Shown here: in pieces, positions 63,902-64,000 of the stretch
Position numbering within the stretch: the first letter of the stretch is position 1
Layout: each line of letters begins with the position of its first letter
Assembly (NCBI GenBank): GCA_054601695.1
Contig: BAAHQB010000008.1
Span: 434,001 to 498,000, forward strand
DNA length: 64,000 bases
Direction: 5' to 3'
Source: Amorphochlora amoebiformis
Taxonomy: Eukaryota > Cercozoa > Chlorarachniophyceae
Notes under the pieces: generated by a model
What the model was told of the DNA's origin: nothing
Seen by the model: only the letters and a program-made list of their open reading frames with translations
The model's database searches: none
Made by a program: the position numbers and the translations under genes

Positions 63902-64000
<99 letters not shown>
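63572..64000. other. Right-edge XPF intron, TA microsatellite
   Basis: Upstream of exon 63518-63571 on the minus strand. It contains only TA-derived repeats; no exon is visible up to the window end. The XPF start codon must be further right. Confidence 0.85.

Overview
The window is nuclear DNA from an intron-rich unicellular eukaryote. Coding exons are short (about 18-200 nt), of near-balanced base composition, and bounded by GT-AG (occasionally GC-AG) splice sites. Most introns are filled with (TA)n microsatellite. TTAGGG/CCCTAA telomere-type repeats and their degenerate forms occur inside introns, with gene sequence on both sides. I cannot place the organism in a clade from sequence alone. 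About 90% of the window is non-coding, and most long open frames are artefacts of TA, GA, GC or TTAGGG repeats. The genes were read by hand-assembling exons; exon edges should be right to within a few bases, but some small exons are certainly missed.

Four genes are supported. (1) Plus strand, from the left edge to 25016: a giant HECT-type E3 ubiquitin ligase of HERC1/HERC2 character. Its order is discoidin-like domain, LamG/concanavalin-like domain, two UBA-like domains, a long helical region, a second discoidin-like domain, SPRY, an acidic linker and a C-terminal HECT domain with catalytic Cys. The 5' end is outside the window. (2) Minus strand, 33697 to 25679: kynureninase in about 18 exons, essentially complete. 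It is convergent with gene 1 across a 0.66 kb spacer. (3) Minus strand, 36314 to 34428: a secreted protein of unknown role resembling SGNH/DUF6473-type proteins. (4) Minus strand, from at least 63571 to 37559: the DNA-repair nuclease XPF/ERCC4/Rad1. It is read from part of the helicase-like region through the ERKxxxD nuclease to the C-terminal (HhH)2 domain and stop; its N-terminus lies beyond the right edge. The three minus-strand genes run head to tail (XPF, secreted protein, kynureninase). No pathway links the four.

The most unusual signal is in the introns of the XPF and kynureninase genes. Many exons are accompanied by decayed, truncated copies of one of their own edges, separated by TA tracts. 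Copies lying upstream in the transcript always carry the acceptor-side half of the exon; copies lying downstream always carry the donor-side half. One XPF exon has about 12 such downstream copies, each keeping a potential 5' splice site. Nine exons follow the rule and I saw no exception.

Other structural features are: a dispersed 45-200 bp element embedded in TTAGGG repeats, about 20 copies in XPF introns; a tRNA-headed SINE-like repeat in the HECT gene with a relative in kynureninase; an 11-unit 18-mer array that directly supplies a 3' splice site; a roughly 540 bp alternating GC tract next to a roughly 70 bp poly(A) tract; and a 0.4 kb GA-to-TC strand-switch tract.
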